Positions 54,725-62,918 are shown, counted from the first letter of the stretch. The stretch: DNA of 64,000 bases from CAZKCI01 sp964551475 (GCA_964551475.1 CAZKCI010000023.1:28870-92869); one strand, 5' to 3'. A program made the numbers and translations. Notes: generated by a model not told the origin, from the letters alone.

Positions 54725-56800
54725 ATGGCTAAGCAGAAATCAACCGAATCGTCCCCGGTCGAGGCCGCCTTCCTCTATTCTCCCGCGGCGAAGAAGACCT
54801 TCACCGGCCTCTTCATCTTCGCTTTCTTCCTCGCCCTTTTTCTTCGCTTCTACGACCTCGAACGCAAGCCCCTCCACCACGACGAGGGGGTGAACGCCTG
54901 GTTCCTCCTCAACCTGAAGAAGGATTTCCCCGCCGGCTGGAAGTACGACTACCAGAACTACCACGGCCCCTTCCTGTTTTTTACCCACATCATCCCGCTT
55001 TCGATCCAGGAGTCCATCTTCTCGCTCCGCTGTTCGGTCGCCCTCTTCGGATCCTTCCTCATCCTCCTCCTCTGGCCCCTGCGCCGCAAAATCGGACGGG
55101 CGGGCGTGACGGCGGCCGCCTTCCTCCTCGCCCTCTCCCCCACCAACCTCTTCTTCGCCCGAACCAACATCCACGAGACCTATTTCGCCTTCTTCTCCCT
55201 GGCCGCTGTGGTCGCCGCGGTGCGCTTCTGGGAAAGCCGGAAGGCGGTCTACTTCGTGCTGATGGCGGCCTCAGCCGCCTGGGTGATCACCAACAAGGAA
55301 ACCTACGTCATGACGGCGGCCGCCTGCTTCCTCTCCGGCTGGCTCACCGTCTCCTGGCTCAACCGCTGGCAGTTCTTCGCCTGGGTGGGCCGGGCCTGGC
55401 GGGGGAAGGAGATTCCCCCCCGCCCCTTCCTCCGGGAGGTCTTCTCCTGGATCGGGAGCCACCGCGGCGCGCTCATGATCGCGCTCGGCGCCTTTGTCCT
55501 GATCATCGTCGTCTACTTCTCCTCCCTCTTCACCAACATCGAAGGCCCCACCATCGACATGGTCCGCACGCTCCTCAAGTGGACCAAGACGGGGACCGAG
55601 GGCGAGGGGCACAACAAGCCGTTCATCTATTTCGGCAAGCTCCTCGTCCTCTTCGAGCTCCCCATCCTTCTCCTCGGTGTCCTGGGCATGGTCTACGCAT
55701 TTCGGAAACGCAGCGTCTTCGCCGTCTTCGCCGTCTTCTGGTCGATCATCCTTTTCCTGATCTATTCCTCGGTGCCCTACAAGACGCCCTGGCTGGCTTT
55801 GAGCTTCATCGCCCCTCTCGCCCTCCTCGCCGGCTTCTTCTGCGAACAGCTCTACCGCTCGATCGCGGCCAACCGGGCGATGACCGCGGGGGCAGGAGTC
55901 CTCGCCGCCGCCTTGCTCATCGCCTGGGCCAAGGGCGTGAGCCTCCCCGTCAACTTCGAACACTACGACGAAGACAGCTACATGCTGGTCTACTCCCAGA
56001 CCCGGCGCGACCTGAACGACATGATGGCCAGGCTCAAGGAATACGCCGACAAGAGCGGGCAGGGGTTCGACACCGAGATCAAGATCACCTCCGACGAGTA
56101 CTGGCCGATGCAGTGGTATCTGCGCGAGTACGGCCATGTCGGCTTCTGGGGCCCTTCCATCCTCGAGCCCACCTCCCAGGTCGATCCCGACTCTCCGATC
56201 ATCATCGGCCGCTCCACCACCCAGACCAAGCTCGAGGCGAAGCTCAAGGACACCTACTACTCCGAGATGTACAGCCTCCGTCCCGGCGTGGACCTCGTCC
56301 TCTACACCCGCCTCCACCGCGGCAAAACGGCGGCCGAGGAGCTCACGGGGACGGCCCCGGTCGAGATCCCGACGGGAGAAAAGAAGCCGGGCCTTCTGGC
56401 CAAGTATTACCGGAAGATCAACCCCGTGGGCGAGCCGGATCAGACCAAGGTGGAGAGCGTGATCGACTTCCGCTACGACAAGGAGGAGGAGAAGCCGATG
56501 AAGTCGCCCTTCTCCATCCTCTGGGAGGGGCTGATCGAAATCCCCTCGGCCGGGACCTACACCTTCGGCACCGTCTCCGACGACGGCTCCTGGTTCTTCA
56601 TCGACGACAAGCTCGTGGTGGACAACGGGGGAACCCACGCCATGGATTACAAGTCCAACTCCATCTTGCTGGAGAAGGGCTTTCACAAGATCCAGATCAA
56701 GTATTTCGACAGCGCCTGGGGCGCGGTGATGAAGGTCACCTGGATCCCCCCCGAGGGACGGGAAGGGCCGATCCCGCCCGAGCTCCTCTGGCACCAGTAA
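54725..56800 (+). CDS. Agl23-like (TIGR03663) GT-C protein with C-terminal PA14 domain
   Basis: A 691-residue protein. Residues 1-420 are polytopic, with the early KPLHHDEGVNAWFLLNLKKDFPAGWKYDYQNYHGPFLFFTH typical of the flippase-associated Agl23/TIGR03663 group; the HHDEG acidic pair is the catalytic candidate. LSPTNLFFARTNIHETYFAFF and YSSVPYKTPWLAL follow. A soluble stretch leads to a PA14 domain at 555-691: GLLAKYYRKI, SILWEGLIEIPSAGTYTF, SDDGSWFFIDDKLVVDNGG, GFHKIQIKYFD, MKVTWIPP. PA14 binds carbohydrates in glycosidases and adhesins, so its fusion to a GT-C is notable. A strong terminator follows the stop codon. Confidence 0.88.
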   Translation: MAKQKSTESSPVEAAFLYSPAAKKTFTGLFIFAFFLALFLRFYDLERKPLHHDEGVNAWFLLNLKKDFPAGWKYDYQNYHGPFLFFTHIIPLSIQESIFSLRCSVALFGSFLILLLWPLRRKIGRAGVTAAAFLLALSPTNLFFARTNIHETYFAFFSLAAVVAAVRFWESRKAVYFVLMAASAAWVITNKETYVMTAAACFLSGWLTVSWLNRWQFFAWVGRAWRGKEIPPRPFLREVFSWIGSHRGALMIALGAFVLIIVVYFSSLFTNIEGPTIDMVRTLLKWTKTGTEGEGHNKPFIYFGKLLVLFELPILLLGVLGMVYAFRKRSVFAVFAVFWSIILFLIYSSVPYKTPWLALSFIAPLALLAGFFCEQLYRSIAANRAMTAGAGVLAAALLIAWAKGVSLPVNFEHYDEDSYMLVYSQTRRDLNDMMARLKEYADKSGQGFDTEIKITSDEYWPMQWYLREYGHVGFWGPSILEPTSQVDPDSPIIIGRSTTQTKLEAKLKDTYYSEMYSLRPGVDLVLYTRLHRGKTAAEELTGTAPVEIPTGEKKPGLLAKYYRKINPVGEPDQTKVESVIDFRYDKEEEKPMKSPFSILWEGLIEIPSAGTYTFGTVSDDGSWFFIDDKLVVDNGGTHAMDYKSNSILLEKGFHKIQIKYFDSAWGAVMKVTWIPPEGREGPIPPELLWHQ

Positions 56801-56834
56801 AAAAGCGGGCCCGGAAACGGGCCCGCATTTTTAT
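56801..56834. terminator. Bidirectional rho-independent terminator
   Basis: GCGGGCCCG-GAAA-CGGGCCCGC is a perfect 9-bp GC stem with a GAAA tetraloop. It is followed by ATTTTTATT on the plus strand and, read leftward, by TTTTTTACTG on the minus strand. It therefore can stop both the rightward Agl23-like gene and the leftward GT2/bioY group. Confidence 0.92.
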
Positions 56835-56870
56835 TGCCTCTTCCTCCGCCCCTGATCGCCTGTCCTCGTT

Positions 56871-56947
56871 TGTAGGCCGGTTCTGTGAACCGGCGCCCCC
56901 CCCCCCGGCGACACCGTCACTCCATTACTCCACCACTCCATCACTCC
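56871..56947. repeat. Class B half-unit followed by TGGAGTAA-type units
   Basis: TGTAGGCCGGTTCTGTGAACCGGC (56871-56894), then a run of C residues and ACTCCATTACTCCACCACTCCATCACTCC units (56917-56945), which overlap the stop of the GT2 gene. Confidence 0.65.
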
Positions 56948-57678
56948 CTTTTCTTGTAGGCTCCCCGCCAGTCGCTCCAGCGCAGGGCCATGACCTCCCG
57001 GAACATCTTCGCCGAGTCGCGCAGGGGGGAGACGGTCGAGCGGGGAGAGTCGATCCAGCGGACGGGAACCTCCCGGACCTGGAGGCCTCTCTTGCGGGCA
57101 AGGTAGAGGATCTCCACGTCGAAGGCGAAACCGTCCACCCGGCAGAGGGGGAAGATCGTGGCGACCGCCCGGCGGGAGAAGCACTTGAATCCGCACTGGG
57201 TGTCGATGATCCCGGGGACGGCGAAGAAGCGGACGATGCGGTTGAAGACCTTCCCCATCAGCTCCCGGTGCCAGGGCTGGCGGACGAGTATCTCCGAGGA
57301 CTTGAGCGACCGGGAGGCGATCGCCACGTCACAGCCCTCCCGGAAAAAGGGGAGAAGCTTTTCCACCTCCTCGATCGGCGTGGAGAGGTCGGCGTCGGAG
57401 AAGAGGACGAACTTCCCCCGGGATGCCGCCACGCCTTCCCGCACGGTGTAGCCCTTGCCCCGGTTCTCCTTCCGGTCGATCACGATCAGGGGAAAACCGG
57501 CCGGACAGAAGCGCCGGGCGGCTGCGGCGGTGCCGTCCCGGGAACCGTCGCTGACCACGATGACCTCGTAGGCGTAGGACTGGCGCAGAAGATAGTCGGC
57601 GATCTTCCGGAGCGAGGGAACAAGACGGGTCTCCTCGTTGTAGGCGGGAACGACGACGGAGAGGAAGATCTCGCTCAT
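56941..57678 (-). CDS. Glycosyltransferase family 2 (dolichyl-phosphate-glucose synthase-like)
   Basis: A 245-residue GT2: LSVVVPAYNEETRLVPSL, YEVIVVSDGSRDGTAAAA, NRGKGYTVREGV, the metal motif LFSDADLSTPIEEV, IASRSLKSSEILVRQPWHRELMGKVFN, GIIDTQCGFKCFSRRA and VPVRWIDSPRSTVSPLRD. The Q-C-G-F-K and R-x-L-M-G segments are characteristic of the ALG5-like (dolichyl-phosphate beta-glucosyltransferase) branch. The start was set at ATG 57676-57678, which overlaps the TGA of bioY (ATGA); the longer frame upstream is a shadow of bioY. It ends in the TGGAGTAA repeat. Confidence 0.9.
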   Translation of the reverse strand: MSEIFLSVVVPAYNEETRLVPSLRKIADYLLRQSYAYEVIVVSDGSRDGTAAAARRFCPAGFPLIVIDRKENRGKGYTVREGVAASRGKFVLFSDADLSTPIEEVEKLLPFFREGCDVAIASRSLKSSEILVRQPWHRELMGKVFNRIVRFFAVPGIIDTQCGFKCFSRRAVATIFPLCRVDGFAFDVEILYLARKRGLQVREVPVRWIDSPRSTVSPLRDSAKMFREVMALRWSDWRGAYKKRE

Positions 57679-58271
57679 GGAATCTTGCCGACGCCCGGAC
57701 GGGGCAGGCGCGGGAGAAGGCAGTGGTAGATCCCTCCGGCCAGGATCAGCTTGATCAAGTCGCCGGGGAGAAACGGCCAGACGCCGGCCGCGAATACCCA
57801 GCGCCAGTCGGCCCCCGTGACGACGGCAAGCTGGAGCGCCCCCAGGGAGAGGATGGCTATCTCGCCCAGAATCATCGCGGCAAAAACTGCCGGGAAACGG
57901 GAGCAACCGCGAGAGGCCGTACCCACGATCAGGGACGCCAGGAGAAAACCCCAAAGGTATCCGCCGGTGGGGCCGAGGAGATAAATTCCGCCTCCCCCCA
58001 GGGCGAAGAGGGGCATCCCGGAGAGGCCGAGGAGGAGATAGAGGACTACGCCGCCGGCGCCGGCGACCGGCCCGAGAAAAGCGGGCAGGAGAAGCGCGGT
58101 CAAGGTCTGGCCGGTGACCGGGACCGGCGACCAGGGAAGGGGTATCCTCCAGCGGGCGGAGAGAGCGAGGAGGAGGGCGAAAACAATCGTTCCCGCGGCC
58201 CGAAGAAGGAGCGGGGAAACACGCGCTGCGATAGCGCTATCTGCCGGGGCATCCGTTGCGTTGGTGGTCAT
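57675..58271 (-). CDS. bioY: BioY biotin transporter substrate-binding subunit
   Basis: A 198-residue membrane protein with six helices. Characteristic segments are PLPWSPVPVTGQTLTALLLPAFLGP, YLLLGLSGMPLFALGGGGIYLLGPTGGYLWGFLLA and the late GVWPFLPGDLIKLILA. BioY is the S component of ECF-type biotin uptake and can work alone. No EcfA/EcfT genes are nearby. A GAGAGGAA ribosome site precedes the ATG. It is coupled by ATGA overlap to the downstream GT2, a curious pairing. Confidence 0.95.
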   Translation of the reverse strand: MTTNATDAPADSAIAARVSPLLLRAAGTIVFALLLALSARWRIPLPWSPVPVTGQTLTALLLPAFLGPVAGAGGVVLYLLLGLSGMPLFALGGGGIYLLGPTGGYLWGFLLASLIVGTASRGCSRFPAVFAAMILGEIAILSLGALQLAVVTGADWRWVFAAGVWPFLPGDLIKLILAGGIYHCLLPRLPRPGVGKIP

Positions 58272-58340
58272 CGTTTCCTCTCTGCTCTCAGGATTACTTG
58301 GCGTCTTGGCGCGAATTCAAGTGCCGGGTGAGCGTCAGCT

Positions 58341-58844
58341 TCAATACGACTCTTTAACCTTCTTCTCCATCTTCTTGAGCTTGGCCGCCATCATCGTCCG
58401 GGAGAGGAACCCGGCCCGGTCGCAGAGGAGGATCCCGTCCAGGTGGTCGAGCTCGTGCTGGATGGCCCGGGAGAGGAGCCCCTCGGCCTCGACCGAGCGC
58501 GGCTTGAAGTTTTCGTCCCGGTATTCCAGTGTGACGCGGGCCGCGCGCTCGACGTCGACATAGATCTCCGGGAAGCTCAAACACCCCTCCTCCGCGGTCG
58601 CCGTCCCTTCCGTCCGGACGATCTTCGGGTTGATATAGGTTTTCGCCGTCTTCCCGTCTCCGGCGAGGAAAACCCGCCGAGGGACGCCGATCTGGTTCGC
58701 GGCCAGACCCACACCCTGGTGGTAGTCGAGGCTGTCCCGGAGATCGACGATGAGCTTTCTGATCTCATCGCTCATCTTCTCCACCGGTTCGGCCTTCCGG
58801 CGCAGAATCTGATGACCGTATATTTTGACGGGAAGGATGGCCAT
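58341..58844 (-). CDS. def: Peptide deformylase
   Basis: A 167-residue deformylase with all three motifs: GVGLAANQIG (motif I), EEGCLSFPEI (motif II, metal Cys) and QHELDHLDGILLCD (motif III, H-E-x2-H). It removes the formyl group from nascent proteins. ATG 58842-58844 begins MAILPVKIYG as usual for the family; a TTG three codons upstream is possible but would stand too close to AGGAG. The C-terminal basic tail (KLKKMEKKVKE) is normal for type 1 enzymes. Confidence 0.96.
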   Translation of the reverse strand: MAILPVKIYGHQILRRKAEPVEKMSDEIRKLIVDLRDSLDYHQGVGLAANQIGVPRRVFLAGDGKTAKTYINPKIVRTEGTATAEEGCLSFPEIYVDVERAARVTLEYRDENFKPRSVEAEGLLSRAIQHELDHLDGILLCDRAGFLSRTMMAAKLKKMEKKVKESY

Positions 58845-58988
58845 ATCTGGCAACTCTCCTCACTATCCTACAATATGCCGCCGCTAATCAGAAACGGCAA
58901 ATGGCCCCCAGGGTAGCCGCATTCTGTTCGAAGTACCCCGAGCGAAGCCGGGGGCCGAGATGGGAGATCCAAATTCTCCGTCCCCGGC

Positions 58989-59762
58989 TTAGAAATTCAG
59001 CGTATAAGCCCCCTTCCCCGGCCGCAGAGGTTGTTTCAAGGCGGCGGCGACGAACCTCTTGGCCGACCGGACGGCATCCTCCGGCCCCTTCCCCATCGCC
59101 AGCCCCGCCGCGATCGCGGCCGCATAGGAGCAACCGGCCCCGTGGATCGCGCCGCCCTGAAACCGTTCCGAGCGCAAAACGATCATCCTTCTCCCGTCGT
59201 AGAGCAGGTCATCGGCGTCCTCCCTCCGATGGCCGCCCTTGATCACGACGAAGGACGGTCCCATCTTTCCTATCGCCGCCGCCGCCGCCGCCATCTCCTC
59301 CCGCGTCCGGACCGGGAAACCGGCGAGAACTCCGGCCTCGTCCAGGTTGGGCGTCACGACGAGCGCGAGCGGAAGCAGCTCCCGGACCAGGACCCGGACA
59401 GCCGAAGAGGCGAGCAGGCGGTGGCGGGAGGTGGAGATCATCACCGGATCGACCACCAGCTTCCTGATCCGGTGCTCTTCCGCCTTGCGGGCGACCAGCC
59501 GCGTGAGAGCGGCGTTCCCGAGCATTCCGGTCTTGACCGCCCGGGGGCGGATGTCCTCCATCACCGCGTCGATCTGTTCGGCGACGATTTTTTCGGGCAG
59601 GCAGAGGACGGCCCGCACGCCGCGCGTGTTCTGGGCGGTGATCGCCGTGATCGCCGACGTCCCGAAGACTCCGAAGGACTGGAATACCTTGAGGTCGGCC
59701 TGTATCCCCGCCCCTCCCCCGGAGTCCGAGCCGGCGATTGTCATTGCCGCTGTTATCTTCAT
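58989..59762 (-). CDS. thiD: Hydroxymethylpyrimidine/phosphomethylpyrimidine kinase
   Basis: A 257-residue ribokinase-fold enzyme: MTIAGSDSGGGAGIQADLKVF, TAITAQNTRGV, VKTGMLGN, DPVMISTSRHRLL, LVVTPNLDEAGVLAG, VVIKGGHRREDADDLLYDG and HGAGCSYAAAIAAGLA. The last motif usually reads H-G-T-G-C; here Ala replaces Thr, while the catalytic Cys is kept. It phosphorylates HMP and HMP-phosphate in thiamine synthesis. No other thi gene and no TPP riboswitch are seen. Upstream, TGGACA-N17-TAAGGT stands six nt before the ATG, suggesting a leaderless transcript, although AAGG could also act as a weak ribosome site. Confidence 0.94.
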   Translation of the reverse strand: MKITAAMTIAGSDSGGGAGIQADLKVFQSFGVFGTSAITAITAQNTRGVRAVLCLPEKIVAEQIDAVMEDIRPRAVKTGMLGNAALTRLVARKAEEHRIRKLVVDPVMISTSRHRLLASSAVRVLVRELLPLALVVTPNLDEAGVLAGFPVRTREEMAAAAAAIGKMGPSFVVIKGGHRREDADDLLYDGRRMIVLRSERFQGGAIHGAGCSYAAAIAAGLAMGKGPEDAVRSAKRFVAAALKQPLRPGKGAYTLNF

Positions 59763-59768
59763 GAAACA

Positions 59769-59797
59769 ACCTTATTCCGATCGGAGAAATTTGTCCA
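59769..59797 (-). promoter_or_regulatory. Putative leaderless promoter of thiD
   Basis: Read on the minus strand: TGGACA (59792-59797), 17 nt, TAAGGT (59769-59774), six nt, ATG (59762). The -10 element is weak (TAxxxT). Confidence 0.45.
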
Positions 59798-59886
59798 CAA
59801 TCCAGCACTTCCCGCAACTATAACAGCCACAGCCCGTTGGAGATCGCCAGGCGAAGCGGGACCAGGGACACCGTCCCTCTGATTCG

Positions 59887-59967
59887 GTAGCCGCGGGCTT
59901 TAGCCCGCGTTCTCGCCAATGTGCGGCTATGGAACTCGTCGCCGCGCAGCCTAAAGGCTGCGGCTAC
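59887..59967. repeat. Class C hairpin repeat overlapping a gene end
   Basis: GTAGCCGCGGGCTTTAGCCCGCG and its partner GCGCAGCCTAAAGGCTGCGGCTAC. The stop codon of the leftward mutarotase-like gene (59951-59953) lies inside the right arm. Confidence 0.8.
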
Positions 59968-60841
59968 CGGACTGGGCCGGCGCGGGGACGCCGGAGAAGA
60001 GGGACCACTCCTCCTTATGCTCGGCGCTCCCGCCCGGGGGCAGGCGAGCAAGCGGCGAGAGCGTTTCCATCTCCAGCATGGCGGCGTTCGTATACGTTTC
60101 GTAGACCGCTCCGAAATCCGGATAGGACGCGCCGGGGATCGGCCGCCAGCTCTTGACGAAGAGGTTCCCCCGGTTGAAATAAGCCGCCCAGCCAAGGCCG
60201 CCGGTGACACCGAACTTGAAGGGAGCCTGGCGCCGCGGATCCTGCCGGACGGAGATATGATTTTTCCCCCAGCGGACACGGGGATCGTCGAGACGGGTGT
60301 AGGGCCAGAGGACCAGGGCGCGGTTGGGGAGAAGGCCGATCTTCCTTCCCTCCTGGGGCACGATCTCGATCCCGCCGGGGGCCATCGCGGTGATCGCCCA
60401 GAGAGAAAGTTTCACGGCTTTCCGGCCGCGGTTAGACAGGCGATGAAGCACGGACACGCGGCCAGGCCCGCGGTCGAAGGTAATCTCCATCTCCTTGCCC
60501 AGACCGGTCGACTCCTCGATCTTTTGGACCAACCGGATCCCGTTTTCGATCTCATTCCACTCCACCGGCCGGTTGTCCGGAAGATAAGTGAGTTGGCGGT
60601 CCTCGGGGGCCCGCCAGAGACGGTGGCCCCCGTAGAGACGCCATTTCTTTCCCCCCCGGCGGCCGAGATCGGATGCGATCTCGCAGAACTCGTTCCTCCC
60701 CCCGACGAAGCCACAGCGGATGATCCGCGGACCGACCTCCGTCGTGACCACGAGCTCGACCCGCCCGTCGCTCAGACGGACGCACTCGTCCCAGCCGCCG
60801 TAGGAAACCTGCTCGATGGCAATCTTCCTGGACGCAGTCAT
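59951..60841 (-). CDS. Galactose-mutarotase-fold protein (DUF4380-like)
   Basis: A 296-residue soluble protein of the aldose-1-epimerase-like beta-supersandwich type. Readable landmarks are CVRLSDGRVELVVTTEVGPRIIRCGF, WRLYGGHRLWRAPEDR, VLHRLSNRGRKAVKLSLWAITAMAPGG, PNRALVLWPYTRLDDPRVRWG and the final LEMETLSPLARLPPGGSAEHKEEWSLF. The last stretch is typical of the fold, where acidic residues line the sugar site. No signal peptide is seen. The start at ATG 60839-60841 was preferred to the longer frame, which lies in repeats. The last five or so residues and the stop are encoded by a class C repeat, so the gene end has been altered by the repeat. Confidence 0.75.
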   Translation of the reverse strand: MTASRKIAIEQVSYGGWDECVRLSDGRVELVVTTEVGPRIIRCGFVGGRNEFCEIASDLGRRGGKKWRLYGGHRLWRAPEDRQLTYLPDNRPVEWNEIENGIRLVQKIEESTGLGKEMEITFDRGPGRVSVLHRLSNRGRKAVKLSLWAITAMAPGGIEIVPQEGRKIGLLPNRALVLWPYTRLDDPRVRWGKNHISVRQDPRRQAPFKFGVTGGLGWAAYFNRGNLFVKSWRPIPGASYPDFGAVYETYTNAAMLEMETLSPLARLPPGGSAEHKEEWSLFSGVPAPAQSGSRSL

Positions 60842-61110
60842 TCGTGAAGATTCGTGGTTAACCATCAGTCGGGCCGCCGGGGATCGCGGCGGGGACCCTT
60901 CGACAAGCTCAGGGCTGGCAGCCGCTCCCACAGACGCGACTCGAGAACGATCGCCAGCGTAACCGTGGGAGGGGCGTCTCGCCCCGATCCAGGTCGACCC
61001 GGATCGCGGCGAGACGCCGCTCCCACAACCGGCAACCAATGGCCATGCGTACAACAGGCCATCTCTCTGCTGATCCGCGCAATCCGCGAAAATCCGCGGC
61101 TTCTTTTCGA
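60842..61110. repeat. Repeat-filled gap: FDKLRAG-type element, class A unit, class D units
   Basis: CCTTCGACAAGCTCAGGGC at 60898-60916 is a repeat motif common in many bacterial genomes. A class A unit follows at 60965-61026 and GATCCGCGCAATCCGCGAAAATCCGCGGC at 61074-61102. No gene is seen. Confidence 0.7.
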
Positions 61111-62877
61111 TCAGTTGAGGGCGAAGATCCGCACGCCGATCTGGCGCTGGGGGTCGAAGGCATCGTAGATCGTCCGGAAAAGGGTGAGCGTCTCCGGCTC
61201 GTAGTTCAGGCGGTAGAGAAAGGTCCGCCTCATCCGGGAGAGGGTCCGGATGTGATCGGGGCGGGAGCCGATGATGGTGTTGCCCCTGAGGGAGAAGGCG
61301 TCCCGGGCGGGATCGACCGCGGTCAGGCCGAAATAGCGGTTGTTGATGTGGACATACTTCACCCCCCGTCGTTTGAGCTCATCGTAGGCCTCCTTCTCCT
61401 CCGCCCAGTAGAACGAGGTCAGGCCGATATCGATCCGGTCGGGAGTGGTGATCGGCGCGAGGCGGGTGACCGCGGGAATGAAGAACCCCTGGTTCCAGGC
61501 GGCGAAGATCTTTTCCCCGGGCTGCGCCCGCTCGTCGAGAGCCCGGTAGGAGTCGTATTCCAGCTGCTCGCTGGAAGGGAGGCTCGCCGAGAGCAGGACC
61601 CATCCCGCCTCCGCGGCCGCCACCAGGGCGAAGAACGCGGGAAAGAAAAAACGGCGCCGGGAGGAGAGCGCCAACGTCCCGGCCGCGGCCAAAGCCAGAA
61701 AAAAGAGGATCATCAGGCCGATCACCACCCTCTGCCGGGCAAGGAAAGGGCCGCCGAAAAGGGCGCCGGTATCCGAGAAGAGGGGGAGAAGCTTCACGAG
61801 CGGAATCTCCAGACGGAGGCCGCGGGCGAGCGCGCCCAGCGAGGCAGGGAAAAGGTTGGGGACGAGCAGAAGAAGCATCGTCGCCGCCGTCGCTTTCAGC
61901 CCGTTCCTCGACCAGTTCGCCCAGCCCAGGGCGATCAGGGCGGCGACGATCGGGTCCAGGAGGCGCGTCCCCCGGTTGACCGCGAGCGAGAGCGCCATCC
62001 CGAAGAGAAAGAGCGAGAGGAGGAAAAATTCCCGGCGGCGATAGGCTGTCCAGAGCCCCCAGGGGATGAAAAAGAGGAAGAGTGTGTAGCGGTTCCAGAG
62101 CGAGTCCGGCGGAAGGGGCTGGAGATCGCCAACGGTGATCTCCACCTGGGCCCGGAGGTCGATCCCCCGGGCCTTCTCGGCCAGGGGGGCGATCAGATCG
62201 AGCAGATGGTCTCTCATCAGCAGATAGAGAACGGCGGTGGCGAGGAGGAGGGAAGCGGCGAAGACCGCCGTCGCCAGCGCCGTCGGGCGGCCGGAGCGGG
62301 CGGCGCGGAAAACCAGCCAGTCAAGATAAAACAGGGCGCCGATGAGCGCCGCCGCCATCAGGGGACCCACCGCGAGGCCGATGAGGGCGACGAAAGCCGC
62401 CGCCGCCCCGAGTATCCACCGTTCCCGACCGGCGGCTGACCGCTCCGCCGCGGCCAGGGCCAGCCAGAAGAGGATCACCATCGGCAGCTGAACCAGATCG
62501 TGGGAAAAGTTGGCGAGGCAGAGCGTGAGCGAAGAGGGGAGAACGGCCGTGATCAGGGCGGCGATCAGGCCGGCTTTCTCCGAAACCGCCCGGCGGATCC
62601 AGAGGTAGACCAGGACCACACCGGTGGCGGAGACAAGAGCGCCGGCGAAGGCGGTCGCGGTGTAGAGGGCCCCGGAGGGGACCAGCAGAGCGGTGAGGCG
62701 GAGGATCCAGCGGGTGGGATCGAGGGGAGAGAGCGGGAAGACCCCCCGGGCCACGCCGTAGTAGAACCAGATCTCGATCAGGTTGGAGGAGAACCAGCCG
62801 TAGGTGAGAAAGAAATAGAGGTTGAGGACCGCCCTCAGAAGAAAGGCAAACAAAAATAGGGCGAGTAGGCGGGGCAT
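61111..62877 (-). CDS. GT-C / oligosaccharyltransferase-like membrane protein
   Basis: A 588-residue polytopic protein. The first loop reads YGWFSSNLIEIWFYYGVARGVFPLSPLDPTRWILRL; further on SEKAGLIAALITAVLPSSLTLCLANFSHDLV resembles the second GT-C loop. After about eleven helices comes a periplasmic C-terminal domain with YDSYRALDERAQPGEKIFAAWNQGFFIPAVTRL, FYWAEEKEAYDELKRRGVKYVHINNRYFG and TLFRTIYD. The DELKRRGVKYVHI segment is often seen in STT3- and PglB-like proteins and their relatives. An STT3-type WWD motif is not found, so only GT-C membership is proposed. The last residues and stop lie just outside class D repeat DNA. Confidence 0.75.
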   Translation of the reverse strand: MPRLLALFLFAFLLRAVLNLYFFLTYGWFSSNLIEIWFYYGVARGVFPLSPLDPTRWILRLTALLVPSGALYTATAFAGALVSATGVVLVYLWIRRAVSEKAGLIAALITAVLPSSLTLCLANFSHDLVQLPMVILFWLALAAAERSAAGRERWILGAAAAFVALIGLAVGPLMAAALIGALFYLDWLVFRAARSGRPTALATAVFAASLLLATAVLYLLMRDHLLDLIAPLAEKARGIDLRAQVEITVGDLQPLPPDSLWNRYTLFLFFIPWGLWTAYRRREFFLLSLFLFGMALSLAVNRGTRLLDPIVAALIALGWANWSRNGLKATAATMLLLLVPNLFPASLGALARGLRLEIPLVKLLPLFSDTGALFGGPFLARQRVVIGLMILFFLALAAAGTLALSSRRRFFFPAFFALVAAAEAGWVLLSASLPSSEQLEYDSYRALDERAQPGEKIFAAWNQGFFIPAVTRLAPITTPDRIDIGLTSFYWAEEKEAYDELKRRGVKYVHINNRYFGLTAVDPARDAFSLRGNTIIGSRPDHIRTLSRMRRTFLYRLNYEPETLTLFRTIYDAFDPQRQIGVRIFALN

Positions 62878-62887
62878 GGGATCGGTG

Positions 62888-62917
62888 ATGAGGCAGACGG
62901 GTTAAGGTTAGGTTGGC
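62888..62917. repeat. GGTTAAGGTTAGG short repeat
   Basis: GATGAGGCAGACGGGTTAAGGTTAGGTTGG resembles one arm of the ATGGGTTAGGG repeat family found at 32406 and 37016. Confidence 0.4.
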
Positions 62918-62918
62918 T

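Noticed and set aside
59763..59886. TPP riboswitch upstream of thiD
   Set aside because: No CTGAGA-type core is visible and the likely promoter lies directly at the ATG, leaving no leader.
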